Notes: generated by a model not told the origin, from the sequence alone. 64,000 bases of DNA from Luteolibacter luteus (GCF_012913485.1 NZ_CP051774.1:3224001-3288000); one strand, 5' to 3'. Positions 24,656-33,882 are shown, numbered from the stretch's first letter. Numbers and translations: made by a program.

Positions 24656-25063
24656 TCATTCCGCCGGATCCGCATCCTTCCTGGGATCCGGCAGGATATC
24701 CGCCAGCTCGAAGTCGATGATGCAGAAGCGTCCCGCTCGCATGTCGTAGGTGATGTTGCGCGCTTCGGCGTCCAGGTGCCGTACGCCGTAGTCACGTTCC
24801 AGATCCGCGAAGAGCTGATCCGCACGCTGCTTGCTGATGGTGTCGGCCGGCTTCCCGCAGCTGGTGGAGACGAAGTAGAGTTCCTCCGGATATTCTTCGA
24901 GCACCTTTGGCACGTATTCGCAGCCTCGCTCTTCCAGCACCTTGAGCACCTTCACCTCGTTCTCGTAGCGCTTGTCCGCATCCGTTCCGCGGAAGCGCTT
25001 GTGCACGCGTCCCATCCAGTCCAGGCGCACATGGGCGCGGATTCCGTCTTTGAGATCTTTCAT
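24656..25063 (-). CDS. mini protein-kinase-fold protein coupled to MgtE
   Basis: This is a 135-residue cytoplasmic protein. The catalytic loop is HLDAEARN (His96, Asp98, Asn103) and the metal-binding motif is DFE (Asp117) in FCIIDFELAD, the order seen in kinases and aminoglycoside phosphotransferases. GRVHKRFRG (Lys22) and YENEVKVL (Glu35) can be the N-lobe lysine and helix-C glutamate. At 135 residues it is about half the usual kinase size, with almost no lobe after DFE. Its ATG overlaps the mgtE stop by 4 bases (25063-25060), so it should be translated with MgtE. The longer open frame upstream is antisense to nothing useful and runs inside mgtE. Whether it is active is unknown. Confidence 0.65.
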   Translation of the reverse strand: MKDLKDGIRAHVRLDWMGRVHKRFRGTDADKRYENEVKVLKVLEERGCEYVPKVLEEYPEELYFVSTSCGKPADTISKQRADQLFADLERDYGVRHLDAEARNITYDMRAGRFCIIDFELADILPDPRKDADPAE

Positions 25064-26457
25064 AGCCCTAGAATGGCGCGTGCCACGGAGAAATAGATGA
25101 CCATGCCCGAGACATCGACGATCGCGGCAATGGCAGGAGCGGAAACAACGGCAGGATCCAGCTTCGCCGCGCGGGCTCCGAGCGGCAGCAGCGAACCAAG
25201 GAAAGTCGCGGAGGTCACCTGTGTGGTCAATGCCACCGCCACGGTGAAGGCCACCTTGCCCAAGGTCAGGCCCGGCGGCAGCGCGAAGTGGAAGAAGGGC
25301 AGCAGCACGAGGGTGAAGGCCGCCATGCAGGTGCCCAGCAGAGCTCCGAGGAAGAAGCCCGTGCGCAGTTCCTTCCACGCCACTTGCCAGGTGCAGTCTT
25401 CATCGATCTCCCCCAGAGACATCGCCCGGATGACCATCGTCGAGGCTTGGCCGCCGGTATTGCCACCCGCGGCGACAACCATCGGAAGGAACAGCGAAAG
25501 CAGGAACACCTGGCTCAGCACCGAGCCGAAGCGCATCATCACATAGCCGGAAAGGATCGAAACGAAAGCCAGTCCCGTCAGCCAACCTGCACGCCGGCGA
25601 AACTGCGTGAGGATCGTCGTGTTGAGATAGGTCTCCTCCGACTGCTCGCCACCGATACCTGCGATCTTTTCGATGTCCTCGGTGCTTTCTTCCTGCAGGA
25701 TCTCCATCGCATCGTCGTGCGTCACGATCCCGAGGAGATGTCCGAATTCATCGACCACCGGCAGCGCGATGAGGTCGTACTTGAGCAGCATGTTTGCGGC
25801 TTCTTCCTGGTCGGCGGTGGCCAGCACGCGTTCCGTGCCGATTTCCCGCATGATATCGCGCACCGGGGTATCCCAGGTGTTGAAGGCCAGATCGCGGAAG
25901 CGCAGCTTGCCGATGAGGCGTCCTTTTTCATCGACCACGAAAATCCGGCTTAGCGTCTCGGTCGACTCCTGGCTGCGGCGCAGCATCTCGATCGCCTGCT
26001 TCACCGTCTGGCTCGCGAAAACCCGGCCGATCCGGGTCGTCATGCGCCCGCCCGCGGTGTCGTGATCGTATTTCAGCAGGGAGCGCGTCAGCTCCTCGTC
26101 CTCCGGTCCCAGCAGGCCCAGGAAGCGCAGCCGTGCCTCATCGCCCACGTCCTGCAGGATGTCCACGCGGTCGTCGTCGGAGAGCTCGTGAAAGAGCACC
26201 TTCAGCTCGGAGGGGCTGAAGGCTCCCAGCGCCTCCTCGATCAGGGAATCCGGCAGCTCCACGATCATGTCCGCCGCCAGTGCCGGACCGATCGTTTTCA
26301 GGAAAAGCCCGTGTTGCTCCTCCTCTAGCTCTTGGAAGGCCTGGGCGAGGTCCGCGTAGTGCATCTCCTCCGCCATGGCGCGGACGGCGCTCTGGTCCTC
26401 CGCCTCGACAGCCCGGAGGAGCTCGTCGATGGGGAGGGTGGCTTCGTCGTCCGGCAT
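25060..26457 (-). CDS. mgtE: magnesium transporter MgtE
   Basis: This 465-residue inner-membrane Mg2+ channel has the usual order. Residues about 10-130 are the N-domain (FSPSELKVLFHELSDDDRVD, LRFLGLL). Residues about 140-255 are a CBS pair (KLRFRDLAFNTWDTPVRDIM, LPVVDEFGHLLGIVTHDD) that closes the pore when Mg2+ is plentiful. Residues about 290-465 have five membrane helices with PMVVAAGGNTGGQASTMVIR and the pore aspartate region IVDVSGMVIYF. Length is normal. A kinase-like gene overlaps its stop codon. The 5' side carries an 11-bp hairpin (26503-26528). No M-box riboswitch is recognisable. Confidence 0.93.
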   Translation of the reverse strand: MPDDEATLPIDELLRAVEAEDQSAVRAMAEEMHYADLAQAFQELEEEQHGLFLKTIGPALAADMIVELPDSLIEEALGAFSPSELKVLFHELSDDDRVDILQDVGDEARLRFLGLLGPEDEELTRSLLKYDHDTAGGRMTTRIGRVFASQTVKQAIEMLRRSQESTETLSRIFVVDEKGRLIGKLRFRDLAFNTWDTPVRDIMREIGTERVLATADQEEAANMLLKYDLIALPVVDEFGHLLGIVTHDDAMEILQEESTEDIEKIAGIGGEQSEETYLNTTILTQFRRRAGWLTGLAFVSILSGYVMMRFGSVLSQVFLLSLFLPMVVAAGGNTGGQASTMVIRAMSLGEIDEDCTWQVAWKELRTGFFLGALLGTCMAAFTLVLLPFFHFALPPGLTLGKVAFTVAVALTTQVTSATFLGSLLPLGARAAKLDPAVVSAPAIAAIVDVSGMVIYFSVARAILGL

Positions 26458-26502
26458 GGCCGAACTCTAAGGGCGAAGTGCCGCGAGCCAAGACCGGAGA
26501 AG

Positions 26503-26528
26503 GGAAAGCGCGCCTTTGCGCGCTTTCC
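26503..26528. other. perfect 11-bp hairpin between mgtE and GH127
   Basis: GGAAAGCGCGC and GCGCGCTTTCC pair perfectly around a CTTT loop. It lies 46-71 bases upstream of the mgtE start and 92 bases before the GH127 start. No T-run follows on either strand, so it is more likely a leader RNA structure or a protein-binding palindrome than a terminator. Confidence 0.5.
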
Positions 26529-26619
26529 GGGTGCGGAAAGGGCGGCCGGGGAGGCACCCCGCAGCGTATGCTAGGACGCGGACTTGCAGGACAATTCCGC
26601 CTTGTGGGAAATTTCTCAC

Positions 26620-28485
26620 GTGAAACCCGTTTGGAATGTGGTCGCCGCTCTGGCCGTGGCGACGGCGTCGGCTGAGGTCCCGGATCTGGCCCTGCGCGCC
26701 ATTCCCGTGGGGGATGTCCGTCTGCTCGATAGCCCTTTCCACGACGCCCAGAACCGTGATCTCGACTACATCCTGACCCTCGAGCCGGACCGCCTTCTCT
26801 CCGGAATGCGTGCCGCTGCGCGCTTGGAGCCGAAAGCAGCCCTCTACGGCGGCTGGGAAAAGAATGGCTCCGGCATCGTCGGCCACTACCTCAGCGCCTG
26901 CGCGTGGATGTATGCCGCTACCGGCGACAAGCGGGTAAAGGAGAAGATGGACTACATCGTCTCCGAAATGGCTGCCTACCAGAAGAACCGCGGCGATGGT
27001 GGCCTCTATGCCTCACCTTGGGAGGCGGACCGCTGGTATGCCGCGCTTGGCCGCGGCGAGCTGCGCCTCAGCAATGTGGTCCCTTGGTATGTCGGCCACA
27101 AGACCCTCGCCGGTGTGCGGGATGCTTGGCTGACCGGTGGCAATCAGCAAGCGAAGGAGGTGCTGCTCCGCTATGCCGATTGGTGTGTGCAGATCACCTC
27201 GAAGCTTACCGACCAGCAGTGGGCGGATCTTACCTCGAAGGAATTCGGCGCACCGAACGAGGTCTTCGCGGACCTTTATGCAGAAACCGGCAAGCCGGAG
27301 TATCTCGCGCTCGCGAAGCGTTTCCGGAAGGAGCCGATGGTCGCTGCGTTGGCGGAGAACAATTTCTCGGTGCTCAATGGCAAGCATGCCAATACCGAGA
27401 TCCCGCTCTTTGTCGGCTACGAACGCATCTACGAGGCGACCGGCGAAGAACGATGGCACAAGGCCGCTGCGAACTTCTGGGATGCGGTTATTACCAAGCA
27501 GACCTTCTCCTTCGGCGGGAACAGCATCTGGGAAGCCTTCATCAATCCCGGGGAATATGACAAGAAGCTCGCGGACATCTGCGGACCCGAGACTTGCAAT
27601 ACCTACAACATGCTGAAGCTGACCCGGCAGCTTCACGAGCTCCGCCCGCAGGCGCGCTATGCCGACTACATGGAGCGCGCGCTTTACAATCACATCATCA
27701 CCTCACTGGGTCCGGCACCGGACAATGGCTTCGCCTACTACACGCCCACGCGGCCCGGCCACTACAAGCGTTACTCCCAGCCCTTCGATGCCTTCTGGTG
27801 CTGCGTCGGCAGCGGCATGGAAAACCATGGCCGCTACGGCTCCTACATCTACTCCGCTTCAGAGGATCGCTTGTGGGTAAATCTCTTCATGCCATCGCAA
27901 ATGCGCTGGAAGGAGAAGGACATCGAGATCCGTCAAACCACGGCTTTTCCTGAAGACGGTATTATCTCTCTCGCGGTGAAGGCCGGGAAGTCCGTTGACT
28001 TCACGCTATCCATCCGTTGCCCGGGTTGGGTGGATGCAACCAAGGTGAAGCTCCGTGTGAATGGCAAGAGCCTCGATGTGAAAGCAGAGGCTGGAAGCTA
28101 TCTCGACGTGAAGCGCATCTGGCAAAGCGGCGATGTGCTCCAAGCCTACTTTCCGCCGGAGCCGCGCATGGAGAAATCCGCGGGCGGTGGCTACGCTTCC
28201 TTTTATCACGGCCCGATTCTTCTCGCCGCGCCACTCGGCGATGTCGGTCTGGTGAAGCAGGATTTTTATGCTGATGGCAGCGAACCCTTCATCCAACTGG
28301 GGCGAAAGGAAATGGATCAATCGAAGGTTCCCTCGCTTCCCATCGGTGCCAGCGTGAGGATGTTGGAGAAAGGGAAGGGCAGGAAGCTCGGCTACACTTT
28401 GAAGACCACCCAAGGCGGGCAAGCGCTCGTGCCCTTTTACCAGATCGGGCTGGAGCGGTATTCGGTGTATTTTCCGCTGCGGTAG
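26620..28485 (+). CDS. glycoside hydrolase family 127 (beta-L-arabinofuranosidase-like), exported
   Basis: This is a 621-residue protein. The GTG at 26620 was chosen because it starts a signal peptide (VKPVWNVVAALAVATASAE); a TTG at 26584 extends the frame without sense. The body is an alpha/alpha barrel of DUF1680/GH127 type. The zinc and nucleophile cysteines are in CGPETCNTYN (about residue 328) and FWCCVGSGMENHGRYG (about 395), the second holding the expected nucleophile Cys. C-terminal beta-sandwich domains follow. GH127 removes arabinofuranose from plant or glycoprotein glycans. The signal peptide implies action in the periplasm or at the surface. It is divergent from mgtE, with no sugar-transport gene beside it. 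Confidence 0.88.
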   Translation: MKPVWNVVAALAVATASAEVPDLALRAIPVGDVRLLDSPFHDAQNRDLDYILTLEPDRLLSGMRAAARLEPKAALYGGWEKNGSGIVGHYLSACAWMYAATGDKRVKEKMDYIVSEMAAYQKNRGDGGLYASPWEADRWYAALGRGELRLSNVVPWYVGHKTLAGVRDAWLTGGNQQAKEVLLRYADWCVQITSKLTDQQWADLTSKEFGAPNEVFADLYAETGKPEYLALAKRFRKEPMVAALAENNFSVLNGKHANTEIPLFVGYERIYEATGEERWHKAAANFWDAVITKQTFSFGGNSIWEAFINPGEYDKKLADICGPETCNTYNMLKLTRQLHELRPQARYADYMERALYNHIITSLGPAPDNGFAYYTPTRPGHYKRYSQPFDAFWCCVGSGMENHGRYGSYIYSASEDRLWVNLFMPSQMRWKEKDIEIRQTTAFPEDGIISLAVKAGKSVDFTLSIRCPGWVDATKVKLRVNGKSLDVKAEAGSYLDVKRIWQSGDVLQAYFPPEPRMEKSAGGGYASFYHGPILLAAPLGDVGLVKQDFYADGSEPFIQLGRKEMDQSKVPSLPIGASVRMLEKGKGRKLGYTLKTTQGGQALVPFYQIGLERYSVYFPLR

Positions 28486-28701
28486 GAGATGTTGCCCCCG
28501 GCGGCTATCCATCGCAAAATATGACGGCCATTCCCGGGAACGCGGAGGCTCCGCCCCGCAGAGCGGTGCTTCGAGGCGCTCTTCTGCTTGTGGCCCGAAA
28601 TGGCCTTTCTCCACGGCTTGAAGACGCTCGGCGCGACCACCCTCGATCTATCCCTCATCTACCTCGACTCCGGCACCCCGCATGCTTGAGTGGGTCACGC
28701 C

Positions 28702-29775
28702 ATGCCCTTCGGCCTCGATCCCAGCTTGCTTGATGAATACCTCGATATCCTGAGGAATCTCATCCGCGAGCCCTCGGTGGTCGGCTCGGAGGACTCCTTC
28801 TTCCGCGTCCTCATGCGGGAACTGCAAGAGCTCGACGTCACGCTCACCTACTACCAAGGTCTCCTCGTCGCTCAAGGGAAGGATCCCCACAGCCTGATCC
28901 TATCCGCCCACATCGATCGCCACGGCCTTGTCTGCACCGGTCCGAACGAGTTCCAATACTCCGCCTTTATCGCGAGCAACCGCAGCGAGCAAACGGGCGA
29001 CTCCGTCTCGGAGCAAATGCTCGGACTCATCCAGCACCGCTTCGGCGGGCAGCGTGTTCAGGCACACATTCCCTACACCGGCACTTACTTGGGTCAGGGA
29101 ACGATCACCCGCTCCTACGTCTGCCCTTATCGAAATAACCTCATCTTCGAGATCGATGGCCTGGGCTTCCTGCAGCCGGGCACTCCGGTGGCCTTCCTGG
29201 ACCGCCTTTCACTGCACGACGGCTGCATCTCGGCCCAACTCGATAATGTCGTCTCGGTGGCGATGCTGGTCTTTCTCTTCCGCCGCGGCTTCCAGGGCAC
29301 CGCGCTCTTCACGGCCCAAGAGGAGGCGGGACGTAGCTGGCGCTTCGCCCATGCATGGTTCCTGCGGGAACAGATCCGCACCCAGCGGCTGCTGGTGCTC
29401 GATACCAGTCCCTACCCTACCCGGGAGGCAGCCGAAGCCCAGCACCTCGTTCTCCGCCACAGGGATGCCAGCGCGTCCTTCGCCCCGGACATCACCCGGG
29501 AAGTGATCGGTCGCTGCGAGTCGTTGGAAATCGGCTACACCTTCAAGGACGCCTACGTCGAAGCATTGAATGAAACGCGGATCAAAAAGCTCTCGCTTGG
29601 ACGCACCGAGCTGGGCCGCCTGATTCTGGCAAGCAATGGAGAGCTCAGCGGCACCACCTTGCAGATCCCGACCACCGGCTACCACACGGCCAGCGAAACG
29701 GCATCGCTCGACTCGATCCGTGCCGCTCTGGCGCTCCTTCTCTCCTATGTTGAGAAGCCTGCGATAATCCCATGA
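28702..29775 (+). CDS. M42-like zinc aminopeptidase
   Basis: This is a 357-residue cytoplasmic protein, starting at MPFGLDP; an upstream GTG at 28690 is also open. The metal and catalytic pattern of M42/M20-type peptidases is complete: SAHIDRHG (His70, Asp72), QLDNVVSV (bridging Asp), FTAQEEAG (catalytic Glu plus ligand Glu), LVLDTSPYP (Asp) and GYHTASE (His). IPTTGYHTASETASLDSI is close to the M42 ending. M42 enzymes trim N-terminal residues from peptides as large tetrahedral assemblies. Some family members have been misannotated as cellulases. About 215 bases without a convincing gene separate it from the GH127 gene. Confidence 0.78.
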   Translation: MPFGLDPSLLDEYLDILRNLIREPSVVGSEDSFFRVLMRELQELDVTLTYYQGLLVAQGKDPHSLILSAHIDRHGLVCTGPNEFQYSAFIASNRSEQTGDSVSEQMLGLIQHRFGGQRVQAHIPYTGTYLGQGTITRSYVCPYRNNLIFEIDGLGFLQPGTPVAFLDRLSLHDGCISAQLDNVVSVAMLVFLFRRGFQGTALFTAQEEAGRSWRFAHAWFLREQIRTQRLLVLDTSPYPTREAAEAQHLVLRHRDASASFAPDITREVIGRCESLEIGYTFKDAYVEALNETRIKKLSLGRTELGRLILASNGELSGTTLQIPTTGYHTASETASLDSIRAALALLLSYVEKPAIIP

Positions 29776-29789
29776 AGGGATGAAGCTGC

Positions 29790-30536
29790 TCACGATCCTG
29801 GCGCGTCGGTCGGACGGCTTGGGGGAGCGTAGATCGGCTTCGGCAGCGGTCCCGTTCCGGCGTCGCCGCGGTCCTTTTGTTCCAAGATCGCTCGCGCGAT
29901 CGCACCCGCCATCTTCTCGCGATACGCGGGATCGGAGCAGAGCTTCGCTTCCGAGGCATTGCTCAGATAGCCGATCTCCGCGAGCACGCAGGGCACATCG
30001 GGATTCCGCGTCAGCCGCAGGCGGCGGCGCACCATGCCGCGGTTGCCGGATTCGGAAGGGGATACGGAGACCATGTTCCGCTGGATGCGCGTTGCCAGTC
30101 CATGGCTGTCCACGCGCCAGTAGTAGGTCTCCGGGCCGCGGATGCCCGCGCCACTGGAATTGTAGTGAAGGCTGATCAGGATCGTGCCGTTCTTCCCGCT
30201 AGCACGTGCCGCGCGCACGTCGAGGTCGATGAACTCATCCCCATCGCGCATCAGGACGGTGCGGACCTTCCCGCTGAGCTGGCGTTGCAGACGCTTCGCC
30301 GTATCGAGCGCCAGATCCTTCTCGCGCTGACCGGTGGTTCGCGAAATGGCACCCGGGTCCTTGCCACCGTGGCCGGCATCGATGATCACGGTCGAGAATC
30401 CCTGCGGTCCCGGCCGGTGTCCCCATTGATCCGCCGCGAGGTTGTTTCCCGATCCACTGCTGCTGCCACCGCTGCCGGCACAGGAGGAAAACAGGATCGC
30501 GGAGCCAAGCGCGGCTAGGAGGATGGTGACTTTCAT
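29790..30536 (-). CDS. N-acetylmuramoyl-L-alanine amidase (Amidase_3), lipoprotein
   Basis: This is a 248-residue protein. The start at 30536 gives a lipoprotein signal peptide MKVTILLAALGSAILFSSC with Cys19, followed by a Ser/Gly-rich linker to about residue 40. The zinc amidase domain has IIDAGHGGKDPGA (His56), GQREKDLAL (Glu72), SLHYNS (second His) and CVLAEIGYLSN (catalytic Glu), all the residues needed. It cleaves the bond between muramic acid and the stem peptide during cell separation or recycling, from an anchored position in the periplasm. The frame open 258 bases further upstream is not coding in appearance. Confidence 0.9.
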   Translation of the reverse strand: MKVTILLAALGSAILFSSCAGSGGSSSGSGNNLAADQWGHRPGPQGFSTVIIDAGHGGKDPGAISRTTGQREKDLALDTAKRLQRQLSGKVRTVLMRDGDEFIDLDVRAARASGKNGTILISLHYNSSGAGIRGPETYYWRVDSHGLATRIQRNMVSVSPSESGNRGMVRRRLRLTRNPDVPCVLAEIGYLSNASEAKLCSDPAYREKMAGAIARAILEQKDRGDAGTGPLPKPIYAPPSRPTDAPGS

Positions 30537-30582
30537 GCGTCTAACTTCACGGCTTATCGACAGGAGTGCCACGCAAATTTCC

Positions 30583-32316
30583 TCAACGGTAGGCCTCGCC
30601 GGACTCGATGTATTTCTGCACCTGCGCACGCTCCTCAGCGGGCAGAGCGGAGATCCACTTCCTCGCTTCCGTCGGCTCGTAGTCCACCCAGCGTGCGGCG
30701 AAATTCTTGGCCGCCCACAGCCGCTCCGTCCCTTGCGGGAGCGAGTCGATCCAGCGGCTGCCTGCCACGGGATCGTCCTCCGCCCAACGCGCACCCTGCG
30801 TGGCCGCGGCTTGAACCAGGGGATTTCCTTGGGGACCTCCCGCTTCCGCTTCGCCCTGCTTGTTCTGGATGAGATAACGCACCGCCTCGGCGCGGAGAGT
30901 TGCCGGGAGCTGATCGTAGTGATTCGTCATCAGCTTCTGCGCGACTCCCTCTTTCTGTTCGGCGGGAAGCGCGGCGAATTCCTTCGCCGCTGCGGCCCTC
31001 TCCTCGCTGCTCCAGGTTCCCGCTGCCCTCGCCTGGGACCAAGTCACGCTGGAGCCATCGGCGAGAAGATCCGAGATCAAGCTCGCGGGCGTGGTCCCCT
31101 TGGAATCGCTTTGATTGTGAGTGAGGACGCTCTTCGCGATCGTGATCTCGCTCGGATCGGTCAGCGTGGCGATCCACGCTTCCGCCTTCTCCCGGTCCTT
31201 CGACAATGCTCCGGTCATCGCCCCGACCGCGGAATTGCGCTCCCGGGCGGTGAGTTCCTGTCCAGCGAGCAAGGTCTTGAGGGCTTCCGGATCCTTCTGT
31301 GCCAGCTGGTTCAAGGCCTGCGAGCGGAGGTGCTGCGCTTGGTCCTCGTTCAGTCCCAGCGCCGCCAGATCCTCGTCCAGCCAGCGCTTCGGATCATCGC
31401 GCACCAGGTAATAACTGGCCTGCGATGCCGCGTCCGCGAACCACCCCTCCGGCAAGGAGCGAGGGTCTTTGATCGCTTCCTTCACCAGCTCGTAGTCATT
31501 CTCGATCGCGCTTACGAAGCTGCGCTTGCCATCGGGCGACTTCTCCAGCTCCGCCACGGTAGCGGCGAAGTTCTTCTTCAAGAGCGAGGTCGTGAGATAC
31601 TCGCGTGCCTGTCTCTGCAAGGCTGCCGGAAGCTGGTCGATCTTGCCTTTCAGGAACTCCGGCGAGGCGACGGAGATTCCCCGGATCATCTCCAGGAGCG
31701 AGCCGTTGCTCATGGTCTCCGCGTTTTCCGATAGCTTGCTGATCGCCTCGAAGGCAAGCTGCGGATCGGCCTTGCCCAAGGTCTCGCCGATGGATGAGAG
31801 AAATTGGGAGCGCTTTTCCGGGCTCTTGATCTCGCTCGCGTAGGCCAGTGCCGCCGCCGGATCCTGCTTCGCGAAGGCGCGCGCGGCATAGTACGTGTGA
31901 TCGCTCTTCTCCTGCAGGCAGTAGCTCATCAGGCCCTTTGGGTCCTCCTTCAACCATCGGCCGAGCGCGATACGATGGAAGTAGTAGGTCTGCATGTCCT
32001 CGCGGCCATCGAACCAGCCTTCCTTGAACCACTTCCCGATGTCTTCGATGGGGATGGACTCGGCAAGCTGGAGAGTTGCGCGCAGCCGCTCTTCCACCGT
32101 GCGGCCTGCGCGGATCTCCGCGAGGCGCTGCGTGACCTCCGCAGGCACTCCTTCCCGCCTGCTGCCGCGCGTGGTCTTGCTGGCCTTGCGGTCCGTGGTG
32201 CTGCTGCTGCTCCGGGAGCCCTGCTTCGTTTCATCGACGCCGCGCAGGCTCCACGCGGTGATCGCGCAGATCCCGAAGATCGCCGCTCCGGCCAAGTAGC
32301 TGGGCAGGGCTTTCAT
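30583..32316 (-). CDS. exported alpha-solenoid protein, type B copy 2
   Basis: This is a 577-residue protein with a single N-terminal membrane or signal helix (SYLAGAAIFGICAITAWSL) and a Ser/Lys-rich linker to about 55. The rest is all-helical, with repeats of about 35-40 residues of the form DPxxALAYAxxI or DPVAGSRWIDSLPQGTERLWAAKNFAARW. It is clearly paralogous to the gene at 33928-35670: LPIxxxxxWFxxxWFDxxEDM, FHRIALxRWLxxDPxGLMxYC, and a C-terminus WxSxLPxxxRxxxxxYxxSG. Its start overlaps the stop of the preceding type A gene by ATGA. Such solenoids are widespread in Verrucomicrobia; a scaffold or binding role is likely, but the function is unknown. Confidence 0.7.
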   Translation of the reverse strand: MKALPSYLAGAAIFGICAITAWSLRGVDETKQGSRSSSSTTDRKASKTTRGSRREGVPAEVTQRLAEIRAGRTVEERLRATLQLAESIPIEDIGKWFKEGWFDGREDMQTYYFHRIALGRWLKEDPKGLMSYCLQEKSDHTYYAARAFAKQDPAAALAYASEIKSPEKRSQFLSSIGETLGKADPQLAFEAISKLSENAETMSNGSLLEMIRGISVASPEFLKGKIDQLPAALQRQAREYLTTSLLKKNFAATVAELEKSPDGKRSFVSAIENDYELVKEAIKDPRSLPEGWFADAASQASYYLVRDDPKRWLDEDLAALGLNEDQAQHLRSQALNQLAQKDPEALKTLLAGQELTARERNSAVGAMTGALSKDREKAEAWIATLTDPSEITIAKSVLTHNQSDSKGTTPASLISDLLADGSSVTWSQARAAGTWSSEERAAAAKEFAALPAEQKEGVAQKLMTNHYDQLPATLRAEAVRYLIQNKQGEAEAGGPQGNPLVQAAATQGARWAEDDPVAGSRWIDSLPQGTERLWAAKNFAARWVDYEPTEARKWISALPAEERAQVQKYIESGEAYR

Positions 32317-33872
32317 GGGTCGTTTTTGGGGAGGTAGGGCTTGAGATGCCGGCCGATGTCATCGGGGAGCGCTGCCTGCTCATACCAGCGGATCGCCGCT
32401 TCGCGATCGCTCGATGCCCAGCGGCTGAAGCCCGACATGATGCTCGAAAGCTGCAAGCTGTGGTCCTTGATCTGTTGGGACCAGGCGAGTGCCTCGGCGA
32501 AGTCATCCCGGTTCGTCAGGAAGTTCGCCGCGGCGGAGGCTCCGGCATCGAAGGTGGCGCCCTCTTGCCGTCCGCACCATTCCGCGAAGCCTTCCGGATC
32601 CTTGCCCAGCCAGACGCTCGCCACCATCGCGGTCGCGCTGTTGCTCTGGGGTGGATTGGCGCCTGGCTTGGCATTGGCGGCATTTGCCTCGATCTCCGTC
32701 ACCGAGTCCATGACGTGAGCCGGATTCCAGCTCGCGAGTTCGGTGATAAATTCCGGAAGACCCGCCACGGTTCCATAGGAACCCGAGCCTCCCGAGGGAT
32801 AGCGGATCATCCTCCCGCGGTAAGTGACATCCGGGCAGGCTTCAAAAATCATCGCCAGGGTTTCCAAGGCTTTCTCCGGATTCTCCGCCACCATGATCTT
32901 CCCCACCTCCGCCAGCCGCTGGGCGGCCAGCGAGGGCGACTCGATCTTCCTGGCCGCTTCGATCGCCTTGTCCGGATCGGTCTCGGCGAGTTTCCGGATG
33001 ACCTGCGTCTCCAGCTCCCGCTTCAGGGATCCGGAAGGCAAGCCTTCCGCGAGCTCGGCCAGAGCCTTCGGATCCTCTTCCGCCACCGTCTCGGCGAATT
33101 GCTTGATCAAGCTCTGGTCCGGCGACCTTTCGGCCAGCCATTCGAGCGTGCGCCGGGGATCGTCCTTCGCCCAATTCCGCACCGCTGTGGACAGGTCGTG
33201 GCTATTGTAGCGGGTCAGGAATTCCAAGGCCGCCTCCGGATCCTTCCGTCCGATCTCTTCGGAAAGATTCGAGAGATCAAGGAAGCGGGCCATCGAAGGA
33301 TCCTTCTCCAGCATCTTCATTCCGCGCTCCACATGGAAGTTCGCCACGCCGCGCAGGACGAAGCTGCGGATGCTATCGCTCTGTCCCTCCATCGCCGCGA
33401 GCGCCGCATCGGGATCGCTCATCGTCCACGCCCACCATGCCGGGCCTTCCTCCCCGTCACGCTTCGCCGCTTCCATCAGTCCATCGAGATCCTTCTTCGC
33501 CCATTGGGTGAAGATCAGGTCCTTGATCCACATGTCGACATCACCCTTGCCTTGATAGGCCTTCCAGAAGGCCGCCGTGTCTTCTGCGGAGGCGTCGAGC
33601 AGCCATAGCCCCACGCGCGAGTAAAGTTCCGCCGGCTCCACGGCCAGCAGGCCCTCGATGCTATCCTTGGAGACGGGCAGGGGGCCAAGGTTTGCTGCGG
33701 TCTTGGTGGCAGCCGCGTCCTTCGCTGCCTCTTGGTGCGTTGTTCCTTTGCCCGGCGTTTCACTCGCGAATGCGGCAGCGCTCGCGGCGGGCTTCTGCCC
33801 TTTTGGAACAAGCAGACCCGTCGCTGTGCCAAGCACCGCCGTTCCAAGCCAAAGATAGCGGTGGGATTTCAT
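32313..33872 (-). CDS. exported alpha-solenoid protein, type A copy 2
   Basis: This is a 519-residue protein with an N-terminal signal or membrane helix (YLWLGTAVLGTATGLLVPKG) and an Ala/Lys-rich linker to about 70. The helical repeats then run to the end, with motifs AELYSRVGLWLLDASAEDTAAFW, FTQWAKKDLDGLMEAA, SDPDAALAAMEG and ARKIESPSLAAQRLAEVGK. The gene at 35667-37196 is its close paralogue (TELYPRLALWLLDASESEIAGFW, ARKIEVPRLAAERLTQLGR). It is first in a two-gene operon with the type B copy at 30583-32316, and a promoter-like pair stands 11 bases before its ATG. The function is unknown. Confidence 0.7.
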   Translation of the reverse strand: MKSHRYLWLGTAVLGTATGLLVPKGQKPAASAAAFASETPGKGTTHQEAAKDAAATKTAANLGPLPVSKDSIEGLLAVEPAELYSRVGLWLLDASAEDTAAFWKAYQGKGDVDMWIKDLIFTQWAKKDLDGLMEAAKRDGEEGPAWWAWTMSDPDAALAAMEGQSDSIRSFVLRGVANFHVERGMKMLEKDPSMARFLDLSNLSEEIGRKDPEAALEFLTRYNSHDLSTAVRNWAKDDPRRTLEWLAERSPDQSLIKQFAETVAEEDPKALAELAEGLPSGSLKRELETQVIRKLAETDPDKAIEAARKIESPSLAAQRLAEVGKIMVAENPEKALETLAMIFEACPDVTYRGRMIRYPSGGSGSYGTVAGLPEFITELASWNPAHVMDSVTEIEANAANAKPGANPPQSNSATAMVASVWLGKDPEGFAEWCGRQEGATFDAGASAAANFLTNRDDFAEALAWSQQIKDHSLQLSSIMSGFSRWASSDREAAIRWYEQAALPDDIGRHLKPYLPKNDP

Positions 33873-33882
33873 CAGTTATCAT

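Noticed and set aside
24663-24692. A 9-bp inverted repeat (GCCGGATCC/GGATCCGGC) just after the convergent stops
   Set aside because: It lies within the last codons of the mini-kinase and has no T-run. It might help end the plus-strand transcript, but coding constraint explains it as well.
26458-26619. An M-box Mg2+ riboswitch before mgtE
   Set aside because: The gap is too short, and apart from one hairpin the conserved M-box elements are not seen.
28525-28689. A possible small gene between GH127 and the M42-like peptidase, including a 29-codon frame at 28600 (MAFLHGLKTLGATTLDLSL...), perhaps the end of a 57-residue protein starting at 28521 after a frameshift
   Set aside because: The composition looks protein-like, but there is no ribosome site, no uninterrupted start and no family match. 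It is too little to call.
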